Source: GCA-2401155 sp045047085 (GTDB lineage: Bacteria > Pseudomonadota > Alphaproteobacteria > Rhizobiales > Rhizobiaceae). From it: DNA of 64,000 nucleotides. A program made the position numbers and the translations under genes. The notes beneath the pieces were generated by a model, which was given only the letters and a program-made list of their open reading frames with translations, was not told where the DNA came from and did no database searches. Below, one piece after another: positions 1 through 9,759 of this stretch; the first letter of the stretch is position 1; each line of letters opens with the position of its first letter. The stretch covers positions 1 to 64,000 of the forward strand of contig JASFYT010000056.1 in assembly GCA_045047085.1 (NCBI GenBank). The letters are read 5' to 3'.

Positions 1-20
1 CTCCGCCAATGCATTTTCTA

Positions 21-600
21 GGGTGTGTTCTCAATTCAGCCAACACCTAATTACGAAGAGTTGCACCATAGATAAGAAGTTTATTGCCTTTTTCTCGAAA
101 CGTGTTGCCAGTCTTCGCATATCTTTCATCTTGGAGAAGAACCTCTCGACAATATTGCGTTTGGCGTAGAGATCTCGATCATGGTCAATTGGATGCTTTG
201 CGTAGCTCTTGGCTGGAATGACAGCCAATGCGCCTTCATCAGCAATCTGTTGTCTGATTTTGACACGCCATAAGCCTTGTCAGCAACAATAGCTAGTGGC
301 GGCATTTCCCAATCAAGGAAAGCATCCATCATCTGACTGTCATAAAGTTGACCGCCGCTAACTGCCAGTTGAAATGGACGCTCTTTGGTATCTACAGCCG
401 CGTGAATCTTACTTGTGCGACCCACCTAGTGAGCGCCAATACATTCCTGCCAGTTCCCTTTTTTTTGACCCAGCCACTGCCCGGTGAGCCTTGACGATGG
501 AAGCGTCTATAAAGATCTGAGCATCTTCACATTCTTGAGCGAGCGCTTCGAATATGCTGTGCCAAATACCTCGTTCACACCCAAGGTCCGGTGCCTATGT
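21..600 (-). pseudogene. IS5-family transposase remnant
   Basis: On the minus strand the reading frames around 560-430, 425-270 and 270-31 code successive pieces of one DDE transposase: a stretch with FIDASIVKAH (first catalytic Asp region), then GRTSKIHAAVDTKERPFQL and VADKAYG (second Asp region), then RNIVERFFSKMKDMRRLATR (the DDE Glu region typical of IS5 transposases). These pieces lie in different frames, so at least two frameshifts (near 420 and 270) break the gene, and an internal stop lies further upstream. The sequence GGGTGTGTTCTCAATTCAG at 21-39 looks like the left terminal inverted repeat, with the transposase stop inside it. I found no matching right repeat before coxG, so the right end seems lost. 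Element identity below family level is not claimed. Confidence 0.75.
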
Positions 601-738
601 AGCGTTTGCGTCTTGGTTTGAAGTGGTGAAACCTGCCATGTGCAGACATTCGTCAAGCTTGATAACTGGCAAACCCCGCCTATTTCGGGCAGTAAATGAG
701 TGTCGCAGATTAGATGGCTACCACTTCATTATCTTATT

Positions 739-1179
739 CTAACCATCCATTGTCTCAGCAAAGTTTTCGAAAAATTTGGCGGCGAGTTTGCGAGAGGTGC
801 TGGTCACCAAGCGGCTGCCGAGTTGAGCAAGTTTGCCTCCTATGGCTGCCTTGGCTTCGTACTTTAGAATTGTTCCTTCGCCGTTTTCTATCAACTCCAC
901 GTCTGCTCCACCTTTAGCAAAACCTGCAATGCCGCCATTGCCTTCTCCTTGTAGGGAAAATTTATCGGGAGCCTGTGTGGAGTCTAGCACAACATTGCCC
1001 GAAAATCGGGCTTTTACAGGTCCAACCCTAAGGACCACCTTGGCTTCAAGTTCTGTATCGGAATGTTTGATCAGTTCCTCGCATCCGGGGATACATTGTT
1101 TCAAAATATCGGGATCGTTGAGTGCCGCATAGACTTTGTCGCGTGGGGCAGAGATTTTTATTTCGTCTTGAAATTCCAA
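739..1179 (-). CDS. coxG: CO dehydrogenase accessory protein CoxG (SRPBCC fold)
   Basis: 146-residue protein of the CoxG family, a START/SRPBCC-fold group (polyketide cyclase-like hydrophobic cavity). In Oligotropha-type clusters CoxG is linked to anchoring CO dehydrogenase at the cytoplasmic membrane. Family features include the N-terminal FQDEIKISAPRDKVYAALND segment, the conserved IPGCEEL motif near residue 30, and the Gly-rich IAGFAKGGADVEL stretch near 85-100. It is the last gene of the cox cluster, 146 bp downstream of coxF, and is followed directly by an IS remnant. The start at 1179 gives the usual family length, with GGAAC-type purines upstream. Confidence 0.88.
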   Translation of the reverse strand: MEFQDEIKISAPRDKVYAALNDPDILKQCIPGCEELIKHSDTELEAKVVLRVGPVKARFSGNVVLDSTQAPDKFSLQGEGNGGIAGFAKGGADVELIENGEGTILKYEAKAAIGGKLAQLGSRLVTSTSRKLAAKFFENFAETMDG

Positions 1180-1325
1180 TTGGTATGTTCCTTTTGATTT
1201 CTATCCGCAGCATGATCTCACCCTAAGGAGAACATCTGCAAATTCCTGTTTTTGAACTTTCGTCAAAGGGGCTGGTAAAATGAACGCCCTTATAGCGGCC
1301 ACGATCCAATTGTTGACGAATGTAT

Positions 1326-2180
1326 TCATTGCGCAACACCGGTTTTGATGCTTGCATCCATAATGTCGGTCCGGTGCCCTTTTCTACGAATCGTTGTAAT
1401 TTCTGCGAGAATGGAAAGGGCGATTTCCTCTGGAGTGATCGCTCCCAGGTCCAGACCCGCCGGCACTTTGATCTTGTCGAATACGTCCAAGTTTGACCCG
1501 GCCTCCATAAATTTTTGTCGCAAAGACATAGCCTTTGCTTTGCTGCCAACAAAACTGATGAAAGTGGATGGCAGGTCCAAAGCCTGTTGAACGGCTTCTT
1601 CATCACCTTTGCCCTGGGTCGAAATGACAATGAAGCGTTGCCGGTCACGGGTGTTTTGTTTTGAATATCCGTCCAGCACCTGATCAACACCGATAAATTG
1701 GTGGCGTTGATCATCTTTCACACAGACCGTACAATAATATCCCAAAGATGGAGCCAGTTCAGACAGGGCGATGGCGACGGGGCTTGAGCCAAAAATTACC
1801 AATTCGGGTTTTGGTAAAACCGGCTCGATAAAAATATCCATTGTTCCCTTGCTGGGACAATGGTTTGCTGCAAACCTGACGCCCTCCAACTCAGCACCCG
1901 CAACGACCCCCTGTTCATCCAGTAAATGTTCAGGCTGAATGGAAATGAGTTGGGGTTGGCCGCCAGCCATCGATTCCCGTGCAGCCTTTACAACCGCACT
2001 TTTTGCGCAGCCTCCTCCAATCCAACCGTCGCTTACCACGCCATCAGAGCGGATTAATGCCCGCGCACCTGCTTTTGCCGCGGTGACAGACACTGTGCGA
2101 ACAACTGTTGCTAGGGCGAACATTTCCCCCTCCGCTTTCAGTTCTGAGGCTAGTTCAAGAATATCCGGCTTAGCTATCAT
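1326..2180 (-). CDS. coxF: XdhC/CoxF family molybdenum-cofactor maturation protein
   Basis: 284 residues, XdhC/CoxI/CoxF family. Members bind or hand over the molybdenum cofactor to molybdenum hydroxylases, and CoxF belongs to the maturation set of CO dehydrogenase. An N-terminal XdhC_CoxI domain (about residues 10-80, with FALATVVRTVSVTAAKAGAR and the GGGCAK motif) is followed by a Rossmann-like XdhC_C domain (about 125-265, with ELVIFGSSPVAIAL and the PAGLDLGAITPEEIALSI segment that marks the family). The ATG overlaps the coxE stop in ATGA, so translation is probably coupled. CoxF and CoxI are paralogous, so the symbol rests on position after coxE. Confidence 0.85.
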   Translation of the reverse strand: MIAKPDILELASELKAEGEMFALATVVRTVSVTAAKAGARALIRSDGVVSDGWIGGGCAKSAVVKAARESMAGGQPQLISIQPEHLLDEQGVVAGAELEGVRFAANHCPSKGTMDIFIEPVLPKPELVIFGSSPVAIALSELAPSLGYYCTVCVKDDQRHQFIGVDQVLDGYSKQNTRDRQRFIVISTQGKGDEEAVQQALDLPSTFISFVGSKAKAMSLRQKFMEAGSNLDVFDKIKVPAGLDLGAITPEEIALSILAEITTIRRKGHRTDIMDASIKTGVAQ

Positions 2181-3364
2181 AATCTCTCCAGCTGTGGTGC
2201 GAGTGCGCGAAGAGAAGCCAGTGTATTGGCAGCCGCAAAGTGGTCAATGAACGGAAGGGCGGCAGCCATACCACCGGCCACAGGCTCATAGTCTTGCCAG
2301 CCCTTGAGCGGATTAAGCCAAATGATCTTGCATCCACGTTTCTTCAATCTGGCCATCTCGTGCCCCAGTTTGGCTGGTGGATCGGTGTCGTAACCGTCCG
2401 ATAGAATGATGACGACTGTTCGGCCATTGACGATGCGGCGGCCATATTGGGAATTGAAACTAGCGAGGTTGCCAGCAATTTTGGTGCCGCCGCCAAAACC
2501 CTGCGCCATCATCGAAAGCCGGTTGACAGCCCGCATGGTGTCGTGATCGCGCAAAGCCTCGCCAATATTTACTAATTTGGTGTGGAAGAGAAAAGCCTCT
2601 GTGCGCTGGTCCGCGCTCATCAAGCCCTTGAGAAAGGCAAGGAATACACGTGCATAAACCGTCATTGATCCTGATACATCTAAAAGGGTGACAAGTGTTA
2701 CCGGACGGTCAGGTTTTTTGCGCTTGAAAAGTTGTAATGGTTCTCCGCCGGTTTGAACCGCTGCTCGTGCAATTTTTCGAAGATCAAGAATCCTCCCGAG
2801 GTGATGCGCCCGATAACGGCGTGAGCGGCGGTCGCGAATTTGCTTGGCAATCAGCATTGCGGTCTGCTCTGCCTCTGCCAGCGATTGAGGGGTCATCAGG
2901 TGACGAAAATCGACGACGTCTTTATTAGTCGTATGGCTGGCGATGAGTTTTCCTTCACCGCCACCAGATGCATCGCCCGTTGCATCGGGGTCAATATCCG
3001 AATGAGTACCCGTCGACCCGCTTGCTGCCCCATCATCCGTGGATAAGAGGTTGGAGCGTCTGCTCTTGTTGTTTTGGCTGGAATTCAATTCTGCGGTGCC
3101 GTTTTTTTCCCGTCCTCTGTTCAGCCAGAATGCGACAAAGAGTTCTTCGAATCGGTCGAATGCATCATGATTTCCAGTGCAAATCGCTTTCAGGATCATT
3201 TTAACTGAACTGATATCGAGAATACCAACTATCTTGAATGCGCGCGTTGCGGAATCTGTTTCAACAATGCCGACAGGAATACCATTGTCACGCAGATGGG
3301 CCATGAAATCACTTAATCGTTCGACGATGGTTGTGCTACGAAATGGAAACTGTGTTGTTTGCAT
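2177..3364 (-). CDS. coxE: CoxE, VWA-domain CO dehydrogenase maturation protein
   Basis: 395-residue CoxE-like protein with a C-terminal von Willebrand A domain. The MIDAS motif DVSGSM sits in VTLLDVSGSMTVYARVF, and a second metal-site element lies in the VVIILSDGYDTDPP strand. CoxE works with the MoxR-type ATPase CoxD in building the [CuSMoO2] site of CO dehydrogenase (known from Oligotropha). The region around residues 85-150 is low-complexity and polar. The ATG at 3364 shares one base with the coxD stop (TGATG); an in-frame TTG lies three bases upstream. The 3' end overlaps coxF by four bases. Confidence 0.88.
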   Translation of the reverse strand: MQTTQFPFRSTTIVERLSDFMAHLRDNGIPVGIVETDSATRAFKIVGILDISSVKMILKAICTGNHDAFDRFEELFVAFWLNRGREKNGTAELNSSQNNKSRRSNLLSTDDGAASGSTGTHSDIDPDATGDASGGGEGKLIASHTTNKDVVDFRHLMTPQSLAEAEQTAMLIAKQIRDRRSRRYRAHHLGRILDLRKIARAAVQTGGEPLQLFKRKKPDRPVTLVTLLDVSGSMTVYARVFLAFLKGLMSADQRTEAFLFHTKLVNIGEALRDHDTMRAVNRLSMMAQGFGGGTKIAGNLASFNSQYGRRIVNGRTVVIILSDGYDTDPPAKLGHEMARLKKRGCKIIWLNPLKGWQDYEPVAGGMAAALPFIDHFAAANTLASLRALAPQLERL

Positions 3365-4239
3365 CAAGCCACCTTTCCTAACAGTCGTTGTGCAATTTCA
3401 GTTGGAATTGCGGCTTGATCGGATTGTGTTTTAAGGATGCATACAAGAGTTGCCTGCATTATTTCAGGATCATCGCTTAGATCGTTGATTCCCAGACCGG
3501 ATATTGCGGCTGTCCAATCAAGAAGTTCTGCCACGCCGGGTTTCTTTTCGAGATCCTCTTTGCGCAATGCCTGCACGAAACCGACGATCTGATCTGCCAG
3601 ATGTGCATTGACTTGAGAGAAGTGCTTTTTAAGGATTACAAGCTCGGTCTTTCTGTCAGGGTAATCGACAAAGGAATAGATACAACGACGACGCAGGGCA
3701 TCGGACAAGTCGCGCGTACCGTTCGCTGTCAAAATAACATGCGGCCGCGTGGTGGCCTTAATAGTTCCAAGTTCTGGAATGGAGATTTGGAAGTCAGACA
3801 GCAATTCCAGCAGATAGGCTTCAAATTCCTCGTCGGCCCGGTCAATTTCGTCGATTAGAAGAACCGGTGATTTTTCCTGCTGTATAGCTTCCAACAAAGG
3901 GCGCTTCAGGAGATATTTTTCCGAGAATATCTTATTTTCCAGATCGTCACCCTCATGCCCACCTTCTGCGGCTGCGCGGATCGATAGCAACTGGCGTTGA
4001 TAATTCCATTCGTAGATGGAAGTTGCAGCATCGAGACCTTCATAGCATTGCAGGCGGATCAAGCGTGTGTCCAAAATTTCCGAAAGCGTCTTCGCGATCT
4101 GGGTTTTGCCGACACCAGCTGCCCCTTCGAGCAGCAAAGGACGTCCCAGCGACTGCGCAAGGAAGGCCGCCATGGCAAGCTCGTCGGAAGCCACATAGCC
4201 GGCATCTGCAAGATCAGATTTTAGATCGATCCACTTCAT
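3364..4239 (-). CDS. coxD: CoxD, MoxR-family AAA+ ATPase
   Basis: 291-residue AAA+ protein of the MoxR group. Walker A is GAAGVGKT (residues 39-46), Walker B lies in PVLLIDEIDRAD, and sensor/arginine-finger elements are seen in VILTANGTRDLSDALRRRC. In Oligotropha CoxD is an ATPase chaperone needed to insert sulfur and copper at the CO dehydrogenase active site, acting with the VWA protein CoxE encoded next. The ATG is preceded by AGGAG at about 12 bases. A 75-bp gap separates it from coxL, and it is coupled to coxE by TGATG. Confidence 0.9.
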   Translation of the reverse strand: MKWIDLKSDLADAGYVASDELAMAAFLAQSLGRPLLLEGAAGVGKTQIAKTLSEILDTRLIRLQCYEGLDAATSIYEWNYQRQLLSIRAAAEGGHEGDDLENKIFSEKYLLKRPLLEAIQQEKSPVLLIDEIDRADEEFEAYLLELLSDFQISIPELGTIKATTRPHVILTANGTRDLSDALRRRCIYSFVDYPDRKTELVILKKHFSQVNAHLADQIVGFVQALRKEDLEKKPGVAELLDWTAAISGLGINDLSDDPEIMQATLVCILKTQSDQAAIPTEIAQRLLGKVA

Positions 4240-4314
4240 TTAAACGGTATACTCCTGCCCTGATGGAAGAGCACCTCCGCAGTTTGCTTCAAGCACACCG
4301 CGAAGGGCAAAACA

Positions 4315-6741
4315 TCACTCATGCATTCCTAGGTCTCTGGCAGTTTTCCAAATCCGCCAATGGTCGTGAGGCATATTGGTGTGGGTATGTGAAGTTCCGA
4401 AAGCTCGGAATGCATCATTGACCGCATTAGAGAAGGCCGGAACGCCGCCCACATTAGGACTTTCTCCTACCCCTTTAGCGCCGATCGGGTGGTGCGGGCT
4501 TGGGGTTTCCGTGAAGTCGGTCGTGTAATGGGGGGTTTCCCACGTCGTTGGAATGAAGAAATCCATCATGGTTGCCGTCTTGTGGTTGCCCATCTCGTCA
4601 TACACGATCTCTTGACCCATCGCGATTGCCAATGCTTCTGTCAATCCGCCATGGACTTGGCCTTCGATGATCATCGGGTTAATCCGGGTGCCACAATCAT
4701 CAAGCGCATAGAATTTGCGGATGTCGTGTTCGCCGGTGTCAACATCAATATCCATAACGCAGATATAGGCACCAAAAGGATAAGTCATGTTAGGCGGATC
4801 GTAGTAACTGACCGCTTCCAGCCCGGGTTCAACACCTGGAATGGGCTGATTGTAGGAGGCGTAGGCAATCTCTTTCATGGTCTTAAAGCGTTCTTCGGCG
4901 CCTTTGACCACGAAACGATCCACGTCCCACTCGATATCATTGTCGTGGACTTCCAGCAGGTATGCAGCAATCATTTGCGCTTTAGCACGTATTTTGCGGC
5001 CCGCCATGGCCGTTGCTGCACCGGCTACCGGTGTGGAACGAGAGCCGTAGGTACCCAGTCCATAAGGTGCGGTATCAGTATCACCTTCTTCAATCGTGAT
5101 GTCGTCTGCGGAAATACCAATTTCACTAGCGAGGATTTGCGCAAAGGTTGTTTCATGCCCCTGTCCCTGTGAGATTGTGCCAAGGCGTGCAATTGCAGAC
5201 CCGGTTGGGTGGATGCGAATTTCGCAACTGTCAAACATGCCCATTCCAAGGATATCACAATTCTTCATGGGGCCGGCACCGACAATTTCGGTGAAGTGGC
5301 AAAGGCCAATTCCCATCATTTTGCGCGTTTCCCCCTTCTTGAAGGCCTTTACCCGTTCAGCCTGTTCCTTGCGCAACCCATCATAATCGACAGCTTTGAG
5401 CGCTTTTTCCCAAGCGGTATGATAGTCACCAGAGTCAAATTCCCAGCCCAATGCAGAATTATAAGGAAATTGCTCTTTCTTGATGAAGTTAATACGGCGC
5501 AGCTCAGCGGCGTCTATATTAAGTTTGATGGCCAGAACTTCAATCATACGTTCAATAAAATAGGCGGCTTCTGTCACACGAAACGAACAACGATAGGCAA
5601 CGCCACCCGGTGCTTTATTGGTATAAATACCATCCACTGCGAGATAGGCTGTTGGGATGTCATAGGATCCCGTACAGATACTCATGAACCCGGCAGGAAA
5701 CTTTGTCGGATCCGCGCAGGCGTCAAAAGCACCATGGTCAGCAATCGTATGGCACCAAAGGCCAGTGATCTTGCCTTCTTTGGTGGCCGAAATTTTACCT
5801 TTCATCCAATAATCCCGGGCAAATGCCGTGGCCATCAGATTATCCATACGGTTTTCGACCCATTTAACCGGAACACCTGTTACGATAGACGCGACAATCG
5901 AGCAGATATATCCTGGATAAACGCCAACCTTGTTACCAAAACCGCCTCCGATATCGGGTGAAATTACCCGGATGTTGTGTTCCGCCACTCCAGATAAAAG
6001 AGAAGCAACCGTGCGCACCACATGGGGTGCCTGGAAAGTACCATACAGGGTTAACTTGCCATTCACTTTGTCCATTGAAGCGATGCAGCCGCATGTTTCC
6101 AATGGGCACGGATGGGTACGATGATAATAGACCGTTTCTTCCGCCACCACGTCAGCGCTGCTGAGCACAGATTCGGTTGCCTCTTTGTCTCCTTGTTCCC
6201 ACGTGAAGATATGGTTTGGGTGACGCCGTGGGCCGTGGGCACCGGAATCCTGATCTGCGATGTCTTCGCGCAGGATGGGAGCGCCGTCTTCTTCCGCCTT
6301 CATGGGATCTACGAGAACCGGCAGCTCTTCGTAGTTGACTTCAACAAGTTCAATAGCATCAGCTGCGATGTAGCGGTCTTCAGCAACTACGAAGGCAACT
6401 TCTTGTCCCTGAAAAAGCACCTTACCATCGGCAAGCACCATCTGTTTGTCGCCTGCCAGTGTTGGCATCCAGTGAAGACCCAGAGGCTCAAGGTCAGCAG
6501 CTGTCAACACAGCGATGACACCCGGCAATGCGAGAGCCTTTTCCGAGTTTATAGAAATTACCCTTGCATGGGCATAGGGAGAACGAACAAAGTCACCGAA
6601 CACCATCCCGGGCATTTTGATGTCATCGACATAATTGCCTTTGCCTTGGATAAAACGCGAATCTTCAACACGTTTTCGCGAGGTGCCAAGACCTTTGAGG
6701 GCCGCTGAGCGTTCGGTTTTTGTTGGGGTCATATTGTTCAT
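4315..6741 (-). CDS. coxL: Aerobic CO dehydrogenase large subunit, form I
   Basis: 808-residue molybdopterin-binding large subunit. The loop AYRCSFR (residues 382-388, active-site Cys385) is the signature of form I, true CO-oxidising enzymes; form II proteins carry AYRGAGR. The catalytic Glu lies in KGVGESPNVGG (Glu760). Mo-pyranopterin cytosine dinucleotide contacts are expected around GGGFGNK (266-271) and the C-terminal half. The enzyme oxidises CO with water to CO2 and passes electrons through CoxS and CoxM to the respiratory chain. The start ATG has GGAGG eight bases upstream and overlaps the coxS stop in ATGA. Gene order M-S-L also fits form I. Confidence 0.97.
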   Translation of the reverse strand: MNNMTPTKTERSAALKGLGTSRKRVEDSRFIQGKGNYVDDIKMPGMVFGDFVRSPYAHARVISINSEKALALPGVIAVLTAADLEPLGLHWMPTLAGDKQMVLADGKVLFQGQEVAFVVAEDRYIAADAIELVEVNYEELPVLVDPMKAEEDGAPILREDIADQDSGAHGPRRHPNHIFTWEQGDKEATESVLSSADVVAEETVYYHRTHPCPLETCGCIASMDKVNGKLTLYGTFQAPHVVRTVASLLSGVAEHNIRVISPDIGGGFGNKVGVYPGYICSIVASIVTGVPVKWVENRMDNLMATAFARDYWMKGKISATKEGKITGLWCHTIADHGAFDACADPTKFPAGFMSICTGSYDIPTAYLAVDGIYTNKAPGGVAYRCSFRVTEAAYFIERMIEVLAIKLNIDAAELRRINFIKKEQFPYNSALGWEFDSGDYHTAWEKALKAVDYDGLRKEQAERVKAFKKGETRKMMGIGLCHFTEIVGAGPMKNCDILGMGMFDSCEIRIHPTGSAIARLGTISQGQGHETTFAQILASEIGISADDITIEEGDTDTAPYGLGTYGSRSTPVAGAATAMAGRKIRAKAQMIAAYLLEVHDNDIEWDVDRFVVKGAEERFKTMKEIAYASYNQPIPGVEPGLEAVSYYDPPNMTYPFGAYICVMDIDVDTGEHDIRKFYALDDCGTRINPMIIEGQVHGGLTEALAIAMGQEIVYDEMGNHKTATMMDFFIPTTWETPHYTTDFTETPSPHHPIGAKGVGESPNVGGVPAFSNAVNDAFRAFGTSHTHTNMPHDHWRIWKTARDLGMHE

Positions 6742-7229
6742 TGTGCCGCCTCCTTGGCTGCGTTCATTTCAGATGCGGCTGCTGAGATCGACTTCACGAT
6801 GTTCTGATAACCGGTGCAACGACACAAATTGCCTGCCATACCAATGCGGATTTCTTCTTCGGTCGGATCAGGGATTTCCTGCAACAACCGGTGCGCGCGG
6901 GTGATCATTCCCGGCGTACAAAAGCCACACTGTAGACCATGATGTTCTTTGAACATCGTTTGCAGGACATGCAGGTTTTCCGGATCTCCCAATCCTTCAA
7001 TTGTCGTGATTTCTGCACCATTGGCTTGTGCCGCAAATACAGTGCATGATTTGACGGACTTGCCGTTCATATCCACCGTGCAAGCGCCGCAATGAGAGGT
7101 ATCGCATCCAATGTGCGGCCCGGTGATATTGAGCCTTTCGCGCAGAACATGAATAAGTAGTTCACGTGGCTCAGCGAGTGTTTCCACACCTCTGCCGTTC
7201 ACCTTCAATTTGACCTGTATTTTTGACAT
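6738..7229 (-). CDS. coxS: CO dehydrogenase small [2Fe-2S] subunit
   Basis: 163-residue iron-sulfur subunit with two [2Fe-2S] clusters. The N-terminal plant-ferredoxin-type site has Cys42, Cys47, Cys50 and Cys62 (GCDTSHCGACTVDMNG). The C-terminal helical site has Cys101, Cys104, Cys136 and Cys138 (CGFCTPGM and CRCTGY). It carries electrons from the Mo-Cu site of CoxL to the FAD of CoxM. The ATG at 7229 has GGAGA seven bases upstream, better than the in-frame TTG three bases earlier. It lies 11 bp after coxM and overlaps coxL by four bases. Confidence 0.96.
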   Translation of the reverse strand: MSKIQVKLKVNGRGVETLAEPRELLIHVLRERLNITGPHIGCDTSHCGACTVDMNGKSVKSCTVFAAQANGAEITTIEGLGDPENLHVLQTMFKEHHGLQCGFCTPGMITRAHRLLQEIPDPTEEEIRIGMAGNLCRCTGYQNIVKSISAAASEMNAAKEAAQ

Positions 7230-7240
7230 CAATTTTCTCC

Positions 7241-8095
7241 CTACGCGCGTGAAATGGCGCGTTCGATGGCACGGCGTAAAACAACGCCGGCAACATGTTT
7301 CTTGAATTCGACTGGACCACGGTTGTCTTCTACTGGATCGATATCGCTCAATGCGGCATCAATCGCGGCAGAAACTGCTTCATCGCCAAGGTCGGAGCCA
7401 ATTAACGCGTCAGAAGCTGCCGTGCTGTAAACTGGTGTATCCGACAAGTTGGTCATCGCAATCGATGCAGCGTCACATGTGGCGCCGCTCTTTGAAATCA
7501 AAACCGCGGATGCGGCGGTTGCGTAGTCTCCAATTTTTCGCTTCTGCTTCTCATATGCATATCCACCCGGCCGTACCTTGAACGTCACAGACGTCAAAAT
7601 TTCATCCTCTTCCCGCGCCGTGAAATATGCAGCTTCGTAAAACTCCCGAGCTGGGATGTCTCTTGCACCATTGGGTCCCTCAACGGAGAAAGTTGCATCC
7701 AGACATTGCATTAAACCCGGCATGTCATTACCGGGATCGCCATTTGCAACATTTCCACCAATTGTACCCACATAGCGCACCTGTGGGTCTGCAATTTGGA
7801 GGGCAGTTTCGCGAATAATTGGTGCAGTGCTTGCCAGTTCTTCGTTTACAATCAATTCATGCTGGGTGACCATTGCACCAATACGAATGGTGTTGCCTTC
7901 TTTGGTGACGCCTTTAAGGGCCTCAATATCCTGAAGATCCACCAGATGAGGAATATCGGCCATCCTTAATTTCATCATTGGTATCAGGCTGTGGCCACCC
8001 GCCATCACGCGTGCATCATCACCGTGGGTTGTCAGAAGCTTGATCGCCTCCGACACCTGCGACGGTCGGTAATATTCAAAAGAACCAGGTATCAT
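7241..8095 (-). CDS. coxM: CO dehydrogenase medium FAD-binding subunit
   Basis: 284-residue flavoprotein subunit. The two FAD-binding motifs of the family are AGGHS (residues 32-36) and TIGGN (111-115), and the CO dehydrogenase flavoprotein C-terminal domain follows from about residue 175. It takes electrons from CoxS and passes them to quinone. The start at 8095 was chosen because AGGAG lies six bases upstream and MIPGSFEYYRP is the usual family beginning; a longer frame to 8158 has no good ribosome site. It is first of the catalytic genes M-S-L and lies 176 bp after coxC, leaving room for its own promoter. Confidence 0.95.
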   Translation of the reverse strand: MIPGSFEYYRPSQVSEAIKLLTTHGDDARVMAGGHSLIPMMKLRMADIPHLVDLQDIEALKGVTKEGNTIRIGAMVTQHELIVNEELASTAPIIRETALQIADPQVRYVGTIGGNVANGDPGNDMPGLMQCLDATFSVEGPNGARDIPAREFYEAAYFTAREEDEILTSVTFKVRPGGYAYEKQKRKIGDYATAASAVLISKSGATCDAASIAMTNLSDTPVYSTAASDALIGSDLGDEAVSAAIDAALSDIDPVEDNRGPVEFKKHVAGVVLRRAIERAISRA

Positions 8096-8271
8096 AACAT
8101 CTCCTTCCGCGAGCAGGTGCGAAGCGAACTTCTGTTCGCATGCATGTCTGCACATCAATCGGAGGGTGGAATCATTATCTACGACCGGGCCAGAGTGAAT
8201 TCACCACCGGTTCAGATTTTTGCACGAAATGCGAAATGTTCTCACGAAATGCGAAGCCTGTTGCTTTCCTT

Positions 8272-9486
8272 TTACAAACCCAGGCGGATTTTGAGCGCAT
8301 TTATTTTTGACCGGCTGACGGGAACACTCTCAATCGCCTCACCGTGCAAAACGCAAATGCCGTTATCCTTTTTGCGTTCAAAGGCGCTGACCTTCTGGAT
8401 GTTTACCAGATAACTACGATGGGTCTGGAAAAACTGGTCTTCTGACAGTTGCGATCGCGCCGACCTGATCGACCAGGGACAAAACAATTCTTCCCCTCCT
8501 GCATAAAGCAGAGTGTAATGGCCATCTGCACGGGCAGCAGAGATATCCTCTGGTTTCAAAAAGTAGACTTTACCATCGGATTCGTAAGGCACCAGTTTCG
8601 CCTGTATTGGTTGGGTGGCTCCCAAATCAGCGTTTGGTGATGCCACAAATACTGGCCTGGTTTCCGATATGCCGGTTCCTTCTGGACTGTGGTCTCTTGA
8701 CGAGTTGTACTCGGCAGGGCCCGTGGGTGGCACTAATCCTGCGACAACCAGTTCTGATGAAAGTTCAACCGTGGGCGGCGGCTTTAGAATAAATGTTGAT
8801 GCAGATAACAAAAATGCACCGCAAATAACAAACACAGCTAACGTCACGATCATGGCTAACTGACTGTTTTGGATTGACGGTGCAATAACGACACCGTCTG
8901 GAAGGCGTGCAAATCCAGTCCAGTACATCGCCGTGAAATGGGAAAACACAACAGAAAAACCGAAGACCAGAGTGCCATAAAGGATCGTCTGATCAGTTCG
9001 CCGCCCATAGGAAATCTGAACAGCTGCTATCCCCATTGCAACGGCCACTATTGCTGAAATTATTTTGCCAGGAGCATCGAACATTGGAATGCACCCTCTG
9101 ATTCCTGACATTCCGACAAAATGCATCGAGACAATTCCTGCGCCAATCAGTGTTCCGGCCAAGACGATAGTGAGCCGATTTCGATCACTGAAATGCATCA
9201 GCAACAGCGCTATACCGACAAGAAGAACAGCAAACATAACCGAGGCAAGAGTGAGGAGAGGATCGTAGCTGATATCGACCGGCAGGTTCAGAGCCAGCAT
9301 TGCCACAAAATGAGTCGACCAAATGCCGCCGCCCAAAGCCAGCGCCGCCATGCTGACAAACATCTTGCGTTGCCCGTGAGAAAAAGCAGACAGGCCCTTG
9401 GTTAGTGTAAGGCCAGTAAACGCAGCTATCATTGAGACGCATAAGGCAGCTGCAACGAGCGTAATATCATAGGTGTAGGTCAGCAT
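8272..9486 (-). CDS. coxC: CoxC-like membrane sensor-regulator, MHYT plus LytTR
   Basis: 404 residues in two parts. The N-terminal 230 residues are seven hydrophobic helices with the repeated MHYT-type motifs THFVAML, MHFVGM and SHFTAMYW, thought to bind copper and sense a small gas or redox signal. Residues about 295-404 form a LytTR DNA-binding domain (VYFLKPEDISAARADGHYT, FFQTHRSYLVNIQKV). CoxC and CoxH of Oligotropha have this build, so a membrane-tethered regulator of the cox genes is likely. The choice of CoxC over CoxH rests on its position ahead of coxM and is not certain. A potential partner coxB is absent. Confidence 0.82.
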   Translation of the reverse strand: MLTYTYDITLVAAALCVSMIAAFTGLTLTKGLSAFSHGQRKMFVSMAALALGGGIWSTHFVAMLALNLPVDISYDPLLTLASVMFAVLLVGIALLLMHFSDRNRLTIVLAGTLIGAGIVSMHFVGMSGIRGCIPMFDAPGKIISAIVAVAMGIAAVQISYGRRTDQTILYGTLVFGFSVVFSHFTAMYWTGFARLPDGVVIAPSIQNSQLAMIVTLAVFVICGAFLLSASTFILKPPPTVELSSELVVAGLVPPTGPAEYNSSRDHSPEGTGISETRPVFVASPNADLGATQPIQAKLVPYESDGKVYFLKPEDISAARADGHYTLLYAGGEELFCPWSIRSARSQLSEDQFFQTHRSYLVNIQKVSAFERKKDNGICVLHGEAIESVPVSRSKINALKIRLGL

Positions 9487-9759
9487 GTGCGATGCAGACT
9501 AACCGCGGAACCAAATTCTAGCAAGAAGCCGCTTCGGAGTTCTTCCAATTTTGGGCATCTACAACGAGCCGGAAATGCATTTTTCGACATCAGGGTGACT
9601 GGGAAACTGGCGCAAATATTCAAACATAATTGGTTCAAATATGGTCGATCGCTATTAAAGATGGCAACATATTGACCAGCCATATGATGAATGCTGGTTC
9701 ACAGTTGTATTTTGAAGGTGGTATAGGGGATGACCAATTGTATTTAGGGTATTTTGTCG

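Noticed and set aside
1223..1714. 163-codon ORF antisense-frame over the coxF 3' end
   Set aside because: It overlaps coxF out of frame and has no domain resemblance; coxF explains the sequence.
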